A stretch of 64,000 bases of DNA from JACQAP01 sp035275265. GTDB lineage: Bacteria > Pseudomonadota > Gammaproteobacteria > Burkholderiales > JACQAP01. The position numbers and the translations under genes are program-made. The stretch is taken from the NCBI GenBank assembly GCA_035275265.1, contig DATENC010000006.1, positions 1 through 64,000 on the forward strand. Reading direction: 5' to 3'. Under the pieces are notes generated by a model. That model saw only the letters and a program-made list of their open reading frames with translations, was not told the DNA's origin and did no database searches. Position 1 is the stretch's first letter, and each line of letters starts with the position of its first letter. Positions 41,139 through 48,684 of this stretch are shown here, piece after piece.

Positions 41139-41767
41139 GCCCCCACCAAGGTTGCGTTATCTGTCCGTACCAAATCGCTTGCTGCGGGTATCTCAGTCCT
41201 GACGCCAATCCACCCAATATTTTGTACGCCAGCCTTGCCCAAGCTCAACTCGATGGCGCGGTCGATGCGACCAATGCCAAGGCTCACGCTACGGTCACCT
41301 ATACCACGTGCGACCAACGCGCCAACTTGCTCATCAGCGGCGAGAATGTCGGCGCGCGCCGCTGCGATACTCTGCGCAGCTTCGTCAATCTTCGCTGCGG
41401 CAGTTTCGCGCACTGCCAACAGGTCTTTGAGCGCGGCCATATCAGACGCGCGCGATTTCCCGGACTCTGCAATTTCCGCTTGAACGAGACGGCGCTCGGC
41501 GGCCTTGTAAGCGCGCTGTGCTCTATCCAACGTCACGCGCGCGTCAGTGACTACGGCCTCCAAGCGTGCAAGCTCGGGTGCTATGGCGTCGGAATCGTGG
41601 CCAGCTTCGAGCGCCGAGACCGCACCATCAAGGGCAGCTTGTGCCTTCACAATTTCTGCGCGCCGCCGTTCGGCAGCCGCTTGCGCGTCCGGCAAGCTCG
41701 GGGCGATGATGCCCACGGACTCAGCGACGGACCGTACAGTTTCCACTACTGCGTTTTTTTTCAGCAT
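41135..41767 (-). CDS. Coiled-coil protein of unknown function
   Basis: A 210-aa, Ala/Glu/Arg-rich protein. Two long heptad-like segments (about 30-75 and 80-150) suggest an extended coiled coil, followed by a compact C-terminus (GRIDRAIELSLGKAGVQNIGWIG). The frame is open from 41818, but GGAGAA seven bases before the ATG at 41767 (MLKKNAVVETVRS) fixes the start. It is first of the four-gene cassette and begins about 500 bases past the iteron region. It could be a scaffold-like or filament-forming protein. Confidence 0.65.
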   Translation of the reverse strand: MLKKNAVVETVRSVAESVGIIAPSLPDAQAAAERRRAEIVKAQAALDGAVSALEAGHDSDAIAPELARLEAVVTDARVTLDRAQRAYKAAERRLVQAEIAESGKSRASDMAALKDLLAVRETAAAKIDEAAQSIAAARADILAADEQVGALVARGIGDRSVSLGIGRIDRAIELSLGKAGVQNIGWIGVRTEIPAASDLVRTDNATLVGA

Positions 41768-42283
41768 TTCAGTTTTCTCCTTCAGGTTGATTGCAAAAAT
41801 TTCAATTTTTTCCCGCAAAATTTTTGGAGCGGACAGCCGGGCGGTTATCCCGCACCCCGGCTCGGGGCGCGAATCCTTGGGGTGGGGCTAGTACTAGCCC
41901 CCCCCCTGCCGATCGTCCATCGCGGCGACGTGAACGTCGCCGGCGCCATGTCGGCCAGGCGGCGCACGAATGCACAGGCGCAACGCGCGGCCGGCAGATA
42001 GACCGGGAGGCTCAGGACAAACGGTGAGACGCGCCAGCGGGCAGAACGGGGTACTTTCGCCACTCGCGTGCACTTGCCGTGCACTACAGATTCGGCTTTC
42101 CCTCTTGAGCCGAATAACTCCCGCATCTCGGCCGGCGCGCGCGAAGGGTCCGGGACTCGCGACAAATAGCCATCGCAATCCGGCGCCGTCGCGGGCGCTA
42201 GGTGCCGCGCCGAGTTCGCCGCCGGTTGCCTCGCGCGCGCGCGTAGTGGGGGCCATCCCGGTAATTAATAGATAGCGCCCAAA

Positions 42284-42460
42284 AAAACCGTGCATCTCGA
42301 TCACGATTCGGGCATCCGCAAATGCACGGTTTTCGGACACGCGCGGACACGCTCGGACAATGTATGGCGTTGTAAGGCAATGTAAGGCGTTCATAAAAAT
42401 GCACGTGGTACAGATACCGTGCATACCGTGCATAACCCTAGAAGGGTATGCACGATGCAC
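42284..42460. other. Iteron-rich region, candidate replication origin
   Basis: Perfect 12-bp inverted arms AAAACCGTGCAT (42284-42295) and ATGCACGGTTTT (42322-42333). Three CGGACA boxes in 10-bp phase (42331-42360). Three TGTAWGGC boxes in 10-bp phase (42361-42390). A short A/T stretch. Two tandem ACCGTGCAT (42416-42433), then two ATGCAC (42448-42453 and 42455-42460) in the opposite sense. It lies next to the 3' end of the prim-pol replicase. The rest of the 41768-42512 gap has scattered GTGCAC (42068-42073, 42079-42084) and no gene I trust. Confidence 0.6.
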
Positions 42461-42512
42461 GCTGCACTGAATCGCCCCAAGACCACCTTTAATTATTCCC
42501 ATGGCGATCCAT

Positions 42513-44393
42513 TTATCCGCCCGTCAGCGTGCGGCGCCACGGCCCGCCTTCCGGGCCTTCGATCATTTCGCGCTCGATCAGTATTCCTATTGCTCGATCC
42601 AGCGCGCGCCGTGGCGTTGACTCGGGCACTTGCCCGGTCGGGTACGCCTTCGCCCGGAACTCGCACGCCAGGTCGTCCAGACTCACCAAGGCGTTACTGT
42701 CGCCACTCAGAGCGCACAGGGCGCGCCAGGCGTCGGCGGCCTTGCCGGTAGGCTTCCACGTCTGCCGCGCGCGACCAGCGCCACCCAAGACCACGCAGGA
42801 CAGCATTTCCTCGCCGTCTGCATCCTCACCGACAATCACCGGCTGCAATTCGAAACCGATTGGCGCCCCAAGCTCAACGTCGCGTTGCTTGGTCGCCTTC
42901 AGTTCCCGGGCGTCAACCTCAAGCTCGGTATCTACTGCGCCCAGTAGCGCGCTCGATCCTCTGGCGCCGGCCGCTTTGTTTTTACCCGAGTGATGCAATA
43001 CCAGCATGCAGGCGCCCGTACGTTCGGCCAGTTCGCCAACTGTGCTATTGAACGCACCCATATCCTTCGCGCTGTTTTCATCACCTCGGAACGCTCTGGC
43101 TAGTGTGTCAACGACAATCAACGCCGGATGCTTGCCGCTAAAATCCTCGGCGATAATTTCCGACACGCGCGCGGCGAAGTCTTGGCGGTCCTTCGGGTCC
43201 AGCAGGTTCCAGTTGGCAGGCTCGATCACCAACGGCACGCCGGCCAGGTTCCCGTAGTGACGTTCAAGTGCGGCCGCGCGCTTAGGCATCCCGCCTGTAC
43301 CCTCGAACGCTAGATACAGAACAGGTCCGCCCTTTACGCGGCGATGCATCCATGACTTAGTTGCAGCGACGTGGTAGCCGATATCCAGCGCAAGAAAGGA
43401 TTTGCCGGCGCCCGGTTCCCCGTACATGACTGCGTAGGACTTTCGTTCGAGCAGTCCTTTGACTAAATAGTCGCAACCGTTGCCAAGTCTGCGTGCGAAC
43501 TCGTGCACGCTCGCACCTTTCGTGCGCTGTTTGGCTTTCTCGATCGCCGCGACCGTTGCCGGCAGGATTTCGAAGTCTTCCGCCAGCGCAACCTTACTGC
43601 CCGCCGCGTTCTGTGCGGACTTGATTGCACTCGCGATCGTGGCGCGCGCTTCAGTCTCTGGATATGGCGGGTTGCAGACTTCGGAGGCGAAGGCCAGGCC
43701 AACCGACAAAGTGCTGTCGGCGTCGGTAGCGCAGTACTCACGCACTCGATAGACAAAATCACGGAGCGCGGTGTTGCGCTCGCCCTCGGCAACCTTCGGC
43801 CATGCGCGCATGATTTCCTCGGCGCGCTGCAAAGCGGTTTCCTGATCCGGGTCTATGCGATCCTGCGCGCGATCGGCGGGCACTGTTGCGGGTGCAAGGT
43901 CGCCGCATTTTTCCAGCAACGCGGCCGGCGCCTGCGCGATCGGTTCATCCTGCTCGATGCTGTAGCCTTCGCCGAAGTGCACTAGCCCGCCTTTGGAACG
44001 AACGTCGATTCCGTCCGCGAGCACATTAGTTGCGGACTTCACGCCGAGGAATGGCGCGACGTAGAAGCCATGAAACCCGCCGCGCGGTGTCTTGTGCACG
44101 CGCGTATCGGGTAGCACATAGCGCAGCGAATCCATTGCAGCAATTCCGCGCGGGTCTACGTCTACCACGACTAAGGATTGCGATCCGTCGCCGAATTTCC
44201 CGGTAAAGATTGACGGCCAGCACTCCTTGTACAGCCCGGTGAACCATGCGCGGAGCATGTCGGCGTCGCGTGTTGCCCGCGTCGGCCATCCGGCAATGTG
44301 TCGATCCTTGCGCCAGGACGGGAACACGTAAAAGCCTCGGGCGGCCAGCGTGAGTGCGCGCTCTAGTGCGCTGTCCAGTTTAGTCGCGCTCAT
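42513..44393 (-). CDS. Prim-pol / RepA-like helicase replication protein
   Basis: A 626-aa protein. The N-terminal bifunctional primase-polymerase domain (about 8-190) has the catalytic aspartates in LVVVDVDPRG and the strings KTPRGGFHGFY and GIDVRSKGGLV. The C-terminal RecA-like AAA_25 helicase (about 300-500) has YGEPGAGKSFLALDIG and LIVVDTLARAFRGDENSAKD. A winged-helix-like tail follows. This layout is typical of replication initiators of phage satellites and some plasmids. It is coupled by a 4-base overlap to the 72-aa gene upstream. Confidence 0.88.
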   Translation of the reverse strand: MSATKLDSALERALTLAARGFYVFPSWRKDRHIAGWPTRATRDADMLRAWFTGLYKECWPSIFTGKFGDGSQSLVVVDVDPRGIAAMDSLRYVLPDTRVHKTPRGGFHGFYVAPFLGVKSATNVLADGIDVRSKGGLVHFGEGYSIEQDEPIAQAPAALLEKCGDLAPATVPADRAQDRIDPDQETALQRAEEIMRAWPKVAEGERNTALRDFVYRVREYCATDADSTLSVGLAFASEVCNPPYPETEARATIASAIKSAQNAAGSKVALAEDFEILPATVAAIEKAKQRTKGASVHEFARRLGNGCDYLVKGLLERKSYAVMYGEPGAGKSFLALDIGYHVAATKSWMHRRVKGGPVLYLAFEGTGGMPKRAAALERHYGNLAGVPLVIEPANWNLLDPKDRQDFAARVSEIIAEDFSGKHPALIVVDTLARAFRGDENSAKDMGAFNSTVGELAERTGACMLVLHHSGKNKAAGARGSSALLGAVDTELEVDARELKATKQRDVELGAPIGFELQPVIVGEDADGEEMLSCVVLGGAGRARQTWKPTGKAADAWRALCALSGDSNALVSLDDLACEFRAKAYPTGQVPESTPRRALDRAIGILIEREMIEGPEGGPWRRTLTGG

Positions 44394-44608
44394 GATTGCA
44401 CCTCGCGCGTTCTCGCCGTTAATTCCTGAAAGGCCGCCGCTTCTAGCTTTCGCTTGGTGCGTTGAAGTTCGTCTTTCTTCAAGTCCAGACCAAACCGCGC
44501 GGCTCGGCGTTCGGCCGCATCAGATACGGCAAACGTGGTCATCGCGCCGTAAACGAGTGCCAACGCCTCAAAGTCCAGGCTGCTCAAATCGAATCGGTTT
44601 TCTTTCAC
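44390..44608 (-). CDS. 72-aa protein of unknown function
   Basis: A small helical charged protein with no recognised family. It contains VYGAMTTFAVSDAAERRAARFG and KKDELQRTKRKLEAAA. It overlaps the prim-pol gene downstream and the 143-aa gene upstream by four bases each, so all three should be made together. It could be a replication accessory or regulator by position only. Confidence 0.6.
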   Translation of the reverse strand: MKENRFDLSSLDFEALALVYGAMTTFAVSDAAERRAARFGLDLKKDELQRTKRKLEAAAFQELTARTREVQS

Positions 44609-45036
44609 GACGCGCTCGCTTTCTTCGCTTCTAGCTCGCGCTGCATGCGCTCGTTGTCTGCTTGGAATCGCGCGGGCAGATACATGTCGAGGAAGATAAT
44701 CAGCGCCGCGTAATAGGTTTCCTCTGCGACGGGAAAGTAAATATCATCGAAGGGATAGCGCTGTTTGACGATGTTGAATGCGCTAGTGGCGATCTTTACC
44801 GCTTGCGCAATCGCCGTCCGGATTGTCGCCAGTTCGCTATCGTCTAACTGCGCCTTGCGTTGTAAGTCTTCTGTATCGGTGTCGCCGTGCGGGTTCGTCA
44901 GCGCGTGGCTAGATGATCCGCGAACACACCAATCCTCGGTGATAGTGGGATGCTCCGGCACGGTGTGCGCGGCCTTGCCGTGGATTTGCCCGAGTAGTTG
45001 ACGAATTGCTACCGCTTCTGTTCTTAGCATGCTCAT
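44605..45036 (-). CDS. Unknown protein upstream of the replicase
   Basis: A 143-aa hydrophilic protein with a helical C-terminal half (TYYAALIIFLDMYLPARFQADNERMQRELEAKK). No family is recognised. It starts the run 45036 to 42513 of three overlapping genes and lies 87 bases downstream of the AlpA-like regulator. ATG at 45036 and 45030 (MLRTEAV) are both possible starts. Confidence 0.6.
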   Translation of the reverse strand: MSMLRTEAVAIRQLLGQIHGKAAHTVPEHPTITEDWCVRGSSSHALTNPHGDTDTEDLQRKAQLDDSELATIRTAIAQAVKIATSAFNIVKQRYPFDDIYFPVAEETYYAALIIFLDMYLPARFQADNERMQRELEAKKASAS

Positions 45037-45123
45037 TGAAAGTTACTCCTTTGATGCCACCCGACTTTTATCCGTGGGGCGACTAATACGGTGCGCCGTC
45101 AATCGCCGACGCGGCGATTGAAG

Positions 45124-45321
45124 CTATGCAGCTTGCGGATACTCTGCGCGCCCGCGTTCCATCCACGCGATTAGTTCATCGCGCTTGAAGCAACGCCGGC
45201 TGCTCTTGCCTTGTGGTTGAAACGGACGCGGGAACCCTGCCTTCGGCTCACGTAACAGTTGCTCGATACGTGCGCGCGACAGGCAGCAAAACTTCGCAGC
45301 TTCGTTGAAATTGAGATACAC
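45124..45321 (-). CDS. AlpA-like HTH regulator / excisionase
   Basis: A 65-aa MerR/AlpA-type DNA-binding protein. The helix-turn-helix reads NFNEAAKFCCLSRARIEQLL, then FPRPFQPQGKSSRRCFKRDELIAWME, the typical wing and C-terminal helix. The frame is open from 45387, but a GGAGGG ribosome site six bases before GTG 45321 sets the start. AlpA-like proteins regulate integrase and excision in satellites. The 358 bases upstream hold three repeated promoter-like boxes. Confidence 0.82.
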   Translation of the reverse strand: MYLNFNEAAKFCCLSRARIEQLLREPKAGFPRPFQPQGKSSRRCFKRDELIAWMERGRAEYPQAA

Positions 45322-45473
45322 GATAGACCCTCCGATGCATTGCGCACCGGCCCAAAATACAAAAAGGGCACGGCGCAGTTTATGCACTCGTGCCCCCTTG
45401 GTAGGGCAGCAGGGATTTGTGCGTGACTCCCTGCCTCACCGCCTTACCCGCCGCTTTCGCACGGAGACGGAAT

Positions 45474-45646
45474 CACTCTCTTACATATTCAATATAGCAG
45501 ACTAGAGTCGCCGCTCAGGTCGTTACGCTCAGTTATCGCACTCCTACATCTTCAATATACCATACGAGAGTTGGCGCTAAGTCTTTGCGCGCCGCTAGAT
45601 GCCGCGCTAAATCACACTCCCATACCCCTAGTATAACAAACTAGAG
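45474..45646 (-). promoter_or_regulatory. Three repeated extended -10-like boxes upstream of alpA
   Basis: Three 32-34 bp imperfect direct repeats at 45474-45507, 45539-45570 and 45615-45646. On the minus strand each holds CTCTNGTNTG followed by TATANT, that is, TGN-TATANT at 45499-45491, 45562-45554 and 45638-45630. They point to the AlpA-like gene. They may be tandem promoters, or operators for AlpA or another regulator. No -35 boxes are obvious. Confidence 0.55.
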
Positions 45647-45679
45647 TCAGAACTCAGGCTGTACGCGCGGCTAGATGCC

Positions 45680-46978
45680 TCACGCCCGGATCGATGCTAC
45701 TTTCTTCCGCGTGCCGGCGCGCGCATCACGTACCGCGCTGGCCCATCGTTCGATAAGCACACGCGCCTGATGTCCGGCGCTGATGCGGGCGTAGTGCTGG
45801 CGCCGTACGTTGTCTGCTGGCGGTTTGTGGCCCAACAGTAACGCCATAGCGCGTTCGGTCGCGTCAGTCTGAAACTCCAACCATGATGCAACTGAGTCGC
45901 GCGCACGTCCCGGCTTCCACCCTCTCGCAAAACCGCGCGCCGTAAGCATGCCGTTAAGCATTTTGGTTTCACCCTCGGGATACTTCAGCGGCTTTTTTCC
46001 GTCGCGTCCCGGCCAAACCAATTCAGAATCTCCGCGCGGGATGCTGCGCAGGATCGCCGCGCACTCTTGCGACAGCGGCACGTCCGACTCGCGCTTGATC
46101 TTGCTGCGCTCTGCCGGCAGCTTCCACAGCGGCGAATCGCCATTCAGCGCCAACTCAGACCAGCGCAGGCCAATAACCGCGCTCGGGCGTTGTCCGGTAA
46201 GGATGATTGCGCGCCATATGTTCCACCATGGCGACAGTGGCATGGATCGTTCGCACGTGTCGATCGCATCCAACACCGCGACCAGTTCCGAGAAGTCAGG
46301 CGCGCGGCCTTCGTGAAACTCAACCAATGGCGCCGCGTTACCTTCGGAGCGCGCGACGCGCACGCCCGCGTCTGTAAACGTTGATCGCGGAATGTAGCCT
46401 TGCTCCGTCGCGTACTTGAACACTGAGCGCAGCGGACCAAGTTGGGATTGCTGCGAGTTTGGCTTGATGCTTTCCGCGTGGCGCTTCAGTTCCTGCCGTG
46501 TGATGCTGGCTATCGGGCGATCGTGCCAGGCTTTCAGTTTTTCAGCGTTGAACAGGATTCGCCGTGCTTCGATCGTGGTTCCCCGCCACTGCGACTTGCG
46601 ATCGGCCATCCACTCCGTCGCTACCTCGCCGAATGTCTTTGAGTCGATCGCGGCCGCGCGCCGGTTGGCGTCGCGCTGTTCGAGAGGATCAATGCCACGG
46701 CGCAGAAGATCGCGCGTGTTTGCCGCCGCGACTTCCGCTTGCTCGCGTGTCATGCCGGGCGCTTCACCAAGTACAACGAGTCGCTGCGCGCCCGCACTTT
46801 CCGCATTCTCTGCGCGACGCACGCGCCCGCGAATAAACCATATTCGTTTTCCGCTCGCGAATACTCGCAGCTTCAATCCTGAGTTGCCGGCTGCGTAATC
46901 CTTCTGAAGCACAGGATTACCCTTGGCCGTTTTCTCACCCTTGGCCGGCGCCTTCGCTCGCTCTGCCCATGTCGCCAT
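45680..46978 (-). CDS. Tyrosine-type integrase of the island
   Basis: A 432-aa phage-type integrase with an N-terminal arm-binding domain (about 1-110), a core-binding domain and a C-terminal catalytic domain. Catalytic residues seen are R264 (TGQRPSAVIGLRW), Lys near 293-295, R360, H384 (LLLGHK) and Tyr396 (RQHYAR). Box II reads GRAR where HxLR is usual, so the box II His is Gly357. It lies 147 bases inside the right core repeat, behind three AGTGCAC boxes. It presumably targets the ComM Walker B codons. Confidence 0.93.
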   Translation of the reverse strand: MATWAERAKAPAKGEKTAKGNPVLQKDYAAGNSGLKLRVFASGKRIWFIRGRVRRAENAESAGAQRLVVLGEAPGMTREQAEVAAANTRDLLRRGIDPLEQRDANRRAAAIDSKTFGEVATEWMADRKSQWRGTTIEARRILFNAEKLKAWHDRPIASITRQELKRHAESIKPNSQQSQLGPLRSVFKYATEQGYIPRSTFTDAGVRVARSEGNAAPLVEFHEGRAPDFSELVAVLDAIDTCERSMPLSPWWNIWRAIILTGQRPSAVIGLRWSELALNGDSPLWKLPAERSKIKRESDVPLSQECAAILRSIPRGDSELVWPGRDGKKPLKYPEGETKMLNGMLTARGFARGWKPGRARDSVASWLEFQTDATERAMALLLGHKPPADNVRRQHYARISAGHQARVLIERWASAVRDARAGTRKKVASIRA

Positions 46979-46994
46979 GTTGGTTTTCTCCCTT

Positions 46995-47099
46995 AGTGCA
47001 CAGCGCCCAGTGCACAGTTAGTGCACGGCTACGCTGTATATCGGGGTTTAACCGCCTGTAGGCAACCTTTATCCCGCAGGGAGTTACACCCTAGTGCAC
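46995..47099. repeat. Four AGTGCAC boxes, candidate arm sites / int operator (right end)
   Basis: AGTGCAC at 46995-47001, 47009-47015, 47020-47026 and 47093-47099, all in the same orientation as the two at the left end. Three lie directly upstream of int, so they may also autoregulate it. The region 46979-47124 has no gene. Confidence 0.6.
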
Positions 47100-48038
47100 A
47101 GGATAACACACTTTCAGGAGTTGTTCGGGCAGTTCGTCCAGGAACAGGACGCCATGCATCGCCATCGATATCTCACCCGGTCGTGGATTGCTGCCGCCCC
47201 CAACAAGAGCCACCGCCGAGGCAGTGTGGTGCGGCGCGCGGTACGGACGGGTCTTCCAGTTGCTCACATCGAATCCCTTGCTGCCCAGAGATTGCAGAGC
47301 CGCAGAGGCCAGCGCCTCTTCCTCGGTCATCGGCGGCAGGATGCCGGCGAAGCGTTCGGCGAGCATGGTCTTACCCGTACCCGGCGGGCCGATCATGAGC
47401 ACGCTGTGGCTGCCGGCGGCCGCAACTTCGAGCGCCCTTTTTGCCGGTGCCTGGCCCTTGACGTCCGCAAGGTCCGCAACGGCGGGAGCCGCCGGCGGCG
47501 GGGGATCTGCGGCACGCTCCAGAATCTTGCGACCGGCGAGGTGTGCGCAGACCTGCAACAGCGTGGCAGCCGGATAGACCCGCGCTTCGCGCACCAGCGA
47601 GGCTTCCGTTGCGCTTTCAACCGGCAGCACGAAGGCGCGACCGGAACGATGCGCGTTGTAGGTCATGGCCAGCGCACCCCTAATGGGACGCAATTCGCCG
47701 GTCAACGCAAGCTCTCCCGCGAATTCATACTCGCCGAGCTTGTCGGCAGGAATCTGCGCGGATGCCGCGAGAATGCCGAGTGCGATCGGCAGATCGAAAC
47801 GGCCGCTTTCTTTGGGCAAATCTGCGGGCGCGAGATTGACGGTGATGCGACGGGCGGGAAATTCGAAGCGACAGTTGAGCAGTGCGGAGCGCACTCGGTC
47901 CTTGCTCTCTTTAACTTCAATCTCGGGCAATCCGACGATGGTGAAATTCGGCAGCCCATTGGCGAGATGAACCTCCACAGTCACGGGCGGCGCCTCCATG
48001 CCGGCCAACGCCCTGCTGTAAAGGACGGCGAGAGACAT
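47091..48038 (-). pseudogene. comM: comM, N-terminal part (split by the island)
   Basis: The first 305 codons of ComM: the Lon-protease-like N-terminal domain (LAVLYSRALAG onward), then Walker A GPPGTGKT and Walker B VLFLDE. After LPE the frame passes into the island and stops after ten foreign residues. The other half is at 30471-31064. Without it, the sensor 2 and zinc-loop parts are lost, so natural transformation efficiency should be reduced while the island is integrated. Confidence 0.93.
47125..47135. repeat. Right core attachment repeat
   Basis: TCGGGCAGTTC, identical to 31054-31064. Together they define the island boundaries. Confidence 0.88.
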
Positions 48039-48052
48039 GTATCCGACTCAAG

Positions 48053-48214
48053 GGAAGAGGGACGGGGCGCGAGGGAAGAGAAAGGGCTTGGTACGACAGG
48101 TCGAAACCCGGAATCGGAGCTGCATGAGCTCCACAGCGGTGGGGCCGATCTTCATTGACATGACGCTCATGCTCTTTTCACTCAACTCTCATCCCTCGCC
48201 CCTCGCCCTTTTCC
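48053..48214. repeat. Inverted purine/pyrimidine-rich pair between comM and ubiK
   Basis: A purine-rich stretch (48053-48089, with GGGACGGGGCGCGAGGGAAG) is mirrored by a pyrimidine-rich one (48186-48214, with CCCTCGCCCCTCGCCC). A related pair flanks the gap before ptsI (63655-63752). They may be copies of a mobile intergenic repeat able to fold as a long hairpin. No gene is present in 48039-48181. Confidence 0.4.
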
Positions 48215-48445
48215 GGTAAGCCTAGCTTCCAACTCCGCGACCCGCGCCTCCATCTGTTGCAGCTTCTCGCGGGTATTGCGGAGCACGTCCTGCTGCACAT
48301 CGAATTCTTCACGGGTCACCAGATCGAGTCGTGAGAAAGCGCTCGACAGTAGTGCGCGCATATTCTTCTCGATGTCTTTCGCCGGGGAGGCGGCGATCAG
48401 TTCCTTCACCCTTCGATTCAATTCATCCAGCAGCTTGGTATCCAC
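48182..48445 (-). CDS. ubiK: Ubiquinone biosynthesis accessory factor UbiK
   Basis: An 87-aa BMFP/YqiC protein, an accessory factor for aerobic ubiquinone synthesis with UbiJ. It starts VDTKLLDELNRRVKELI, runs through SAFSRLDLVTREEFDVQ-QDVL and ends with a coiled coil (MEARVAELEARL). A GGAGG ribosome site precedes the GTG at 48445, which decides it over the longer frame from 48529. It is next to comM, a common neighbour in betaproteobacteria. Confidence 0.9.
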   Translation of the reverse strand: MDTKLLDELNRRVKELIAASPAKDIEKNMRALLSSAFSRLDLVTREEFDVQQDVLRNTREKLQQMEARVAELEARLTGKGRGARDES

Positions 48446-48602
48446 GAGCGACCTCCTTCGCGAAGTGTAGCAAAGCGAACCCTGCTTCTTGGTCGCACCG
48501 TCAAAGTGCAAGGCACCCCGTTGGCGCATTTCTTTAGTGCATCGCTTTGCACCTGAGTGCCGGGAATATTACTAATACGTTAATTCGAATGATATTTCTG
48601 CG

Positions 48603-48618
48603 TGGCACGGTAAATGCT
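48603..48618 (+). promoter_or_regulatory. Sigma-54 promoter upstream of porin-glnK-amt
   Basis: TGGCACG (48603-48609), four bases, then ATGCT (48614-48618) matches the consensus TGGCACG-N4-TTGCW with one change. The invariant GG (48604-48605) and GC (48616-48617) are 10 bases apart. It sits 67 bases before the porin ATG. This fits nitrogen control through NtrC. An NtrC site may lie in the GTGC/GCAC-rich stretch 48506-48563, but I found no clear match. Confidence 0.7.
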
Positions 48619-48684
48619 GACGCCTCTTGCCGCTGTTTTCAGGGAGTCAGTTCTCGTTTCAATTCATCACAAAGGAAGATCGCC

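Larger units (their letters stand above)
31054..47135. mobile_element. Integrated satellite-like island in comM (about 16.07 kb)
   Basis: Bounded by the 11-bp direct repeat TCGGGCAGTTC (31054-31064 and 47125-47135). Joining the flanks through one repeat copy restores a continuous comM frame of 498 codons with FLDELPEFGRDVLEVL intact. The normal length is about 500. The content is a tyrosine integrase at the right end, an AlpA-like regulator, a prim-pol replicase, an origin-like region, unknown genes and defence or stress cargo. No relaxase, type IV secretion, terminase or capsid gene is visible. G+C is mosaic: the AAA ATPase gene is near 50% by eye, while the replication module is much higher. 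Confidence 0.92.

Noticed and set aside
41894..42502. Minus-strand 202-codon frame in the origin-like region
   Set aside because: It runs across the iterons and inverted repeats, has no ribosome site, and its sequence is low-complexity and unlike a folded protein.
45474..45646. Short CRISPR-like array
   Set aside because: Repeat units are only 32-34 bp with mismatches, spacing is uneven, and each contains promoter-like boxes. No cas gene is near.
31065..47124. Integrative conjugative element or complete prophage
   Set aside because: No relaxase, coupling protein, type IV secretion gene, terminase, portal or capsid was found. The content fits a satellite-like island.
48506..48563. NtrC binding site upstream of the sigma-54 promoter
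   Set aside because: GTGC/GCAC words are present but none has the required spacing and orientation, so I kept it only as a note.
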